Assembly: GCA_024760905.1 (NCBI GenBank)
Contig: CM045746.1
Span: forward strand, 14,292,966-14,356,965
Direction: 5' to 3'
DNA: 64,000 bases
Origin: Plotosus lineatus
Taxonomy: Eukaryota; Chordata; Actinopteri; Siluriformes; Plotosidae
Shown here: positions 62,722-64,000 of the stretch, in pieces
How the letters are laid out: every line of letters starts with the position of its first letter
Position numbering within the stretch: the stretch's first letter is position 1
The notes under the pieces: model-generated
The model's database searches: none
What the model was told of the DNA's origin: nothing
What the model saw: the letters and a program-made list of their open reading frames with translations, nothing else
Position numbers and translations under genes: made by a program

Positions 62722-63468
62722 CAGTGCTTCTCAAATAGTGGGGCGCGCCCCCCTGGGGGGGCGCGATGGGATGCTGAGGGGGGCGCGTGTGACCCAGGAG
62801 AACATGCTTTTTTTCCGCCGTACTACAAGAAAGTGTAATTGCACATCCACTCCAGTAGTTGGCAGTGGCGCCCTCATTGCCCATTGTGCGCAGCAAGTAC
62901 AGGTCCCAGCTAAACATTGAGCAGGAGCTGAGAGTTGCAGTGTCATGCTTCAAACCTCGCTTTGAGAAGCTGTGCGCTGCAAAACGTGCTCATTGTAGCC
63001 ATTAATCTTGGCTTCCTCATTTTGAGAAAAAAAAATCAGCACAAATTGTTCTATTTGTTCTTGTTTTGTAGGTTAAAGTGTTTATATATTGTGCTCCTGA
63101 GTTAATGTTTCTGAAGTCAATTTGAATTAATTATTTATTGATTTTATTTTCAGCAGCAAATGGTGTGGTAAGTTTGTCAAAAATGTAACAAGGATATTAT
63201 TATTTTTAAATTTAAGGCAAATTGATGCACTTTCTTTTACAGACTAATAAAAAATGTTAAAAAAGTTATTCTTGTAAGTTGAACTATATCTCGTTCTTTT
63301 TGTTTTATTTATGTTAACAAGGATACGATATAATGAAGAGATATACCTATAACTATATTATAGAAAAAAGTTATAATTTATAGTTGCGGCGGAAAGTGGG
63401 TGGTGGGGGGCGCGAATTGTTTTCTTCTTACTAGGGGGGGCGTAACAGAAAATAATTGAGAAGCACTG
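62722..63468 (+). mobile_element. hAT-type non-autonomous transposon, complete
   Basis: Terminal inverted repeats CAGTGCTTCTCAA and TTGAGAAGCACTG bound a 747-bp unit. The 8-bp duplication CTTTACAT flanks it (62714-62721 and 63469-63476), diagnostic of hAT. Runs of C/G (CGCCCCCCTGGGGGGGCGCG) lie near the left end and GGGGGGCGCG near the right. It carries the last 31 codons of a transposase. Confidence 0.9.
62910..63005 (+). pseudogene. hAT transposase C-terminal remnant
   Basis: The codons LNIEQELRVAVSCFKPRFEK followed by LCAAKRAH and TAA at 63003-63005 match the ending of ZBED/Charlie-type hAT transposases (EQELRVxxS..xPRFExLC motif). All catalytic parts are missing; the element keeps its 3' coding end and terminal repeats. 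Confidence 0.7.
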
Positions 63469-63476
63469 CTTTACAT

Positions 63477-64000
63477 GAAGCTTAAAACAGCCAATCAACG
63501 CTTACAATATGTGAGGCGCTCAATACCAAAAGTAGTGTACTTGCAAAAGTAGTGTACTTGCTGTGGGTTATACAGACTTCCGGTCTTTCAAGTGCACAAG
63601 GATGCCGTTGAACTCGTTTAGAACACAGCCTGCACTGATTTGAATCCCAGCAAAGCAAAGCATTCTTTCTTTTGTGTAAGTAAGTAAACTTTATTCAAGA
63701 GATGCATACAAAGAACAAGTACAAATCCTAATGAATATTAATATAAAAATAAATATACACTCTTAGGATTCTGCTAAAAGATAATAAATATCTGTAATTG
63801 TTCTGTAATTTGTGCATTCGGGTTTTCATTCATTTTACAGCTTTTTGCTTAACTGAGTATGCATGGTAGATTGTGCCGATCTGAGCAGATAGTTAATTCA
63901 TCTCTGTGTATGAGACTTGCACCCATGCTAGTAGCTTACACTTCTGACCAACCATATTTGCTTAGGTACACCGCAAAACAGTGTAAACACAAAGATCACA
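63477..64000 (+). other. N4BP2 intron 13, unassigned
   Basis: 63515-63600 has words related to the foldback family (ATGTGAGGCGCTCAATACC, ACTTCCGGTCTTTCAAGTG). The rest is AT-rich intron. No SMR-domain exon was seen. Confidence 0.45.

Noticed and set aside
62352..64000. Search for the SMR-domain exon of N4BP2
   Set aside because: No frame with an LDLHG-type motif and a suitable acceptor was found; it should lie to the right of the window.

Overview
The window is vertebrate nuclear DNA, almost certainly from a ray-finned (teleost) fish. Two conserved vertebrate genes can be read, with long introns, GT-AG splice sites and protein-level orthology. The interspersed repeats are of the fish type: several Tc1-like lineages, an RTE-clade LINE related to those often annotated as 'craniofacial development protein 2-like', L2/Rex1-like LINEs, many tRNA-derived SINEs, pogo/Tigger-like MITEs, hAT remnants and very long CA, AT and ATCT microsatellites. 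The species cannot be fixed from the sequence alone. No prokaryotic gene, CRISPR array, genuine tRNA gene or rRNA gene was seen.

Genes. The first coding exon of a PDS5A orthologue (cohesin regulator) lies on the minus strand at 11223-11336; the rest of that gene lies beyond position 1, so 1-11222 is its intron. Divergently, an N4BP2 orthologue (NEDD4-binding protein 2) runs on the plus strand from 15783 to beyond the right edge. Thirteen coding exons give 1543 codons in one consistent reading frame: N-terminal CUE domain, polynucleotide-kinase P-loop domain, a very large low-complexity exon with a second CUE-like helical segment, a third CUE-like segment, and DUF1771. The C-terminal SMR (MutS-related nuclease) exons must lie past 64000. 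The same head-to-head pair is known on human 4p14.

Layout. 1-11222: PDS5A intron with an L2-like LINE, Tigger-like MITEs and SINEs. 11223-15782: PDS5A start, its likely promoter, SINEs, microsatellites and a truncated RTE LINE ending about 150 bp before the N4BP2 start codon. 16015-23562: N4BP2 intron 1, with an L2-like LINE holding a SINE, and a SINE split by a terminal-inverted-repeat element that is itself split by a Tc1 transposon. 24461-33287: intron 2, with a 46-bp perfect palindrome and a three-layer LINE nest. 33413-43191: introns 3-5, rich in SINEs and one MITE family. 43192-49127: exons 6-11. 49128-57187: intron 11, with a nearly full-length LINE inside a MITE and a large foldback repeat. 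57315-62177: intron 12, with two broken Tc1 elements. 62178-64000: exon 13 and a hAT element with perfect target-site duplications.

The most distinctive points are: a SINE family built from a tRNA head plus both the 5' and 3' ends of the local RTE LINE, comparable in design to ruminant Bov-tA; a second SINE family sharing the same head with a different tail; a TA-flanked transposon carrying a reading frame that resembles the N-terminus of SWIM/YqaJ-type mobile-element proteins; and a pair of divergent short exon-like open frames inside N4BP2 intron 7. Calls on repeat families rest on motif recognition, not on a database search.
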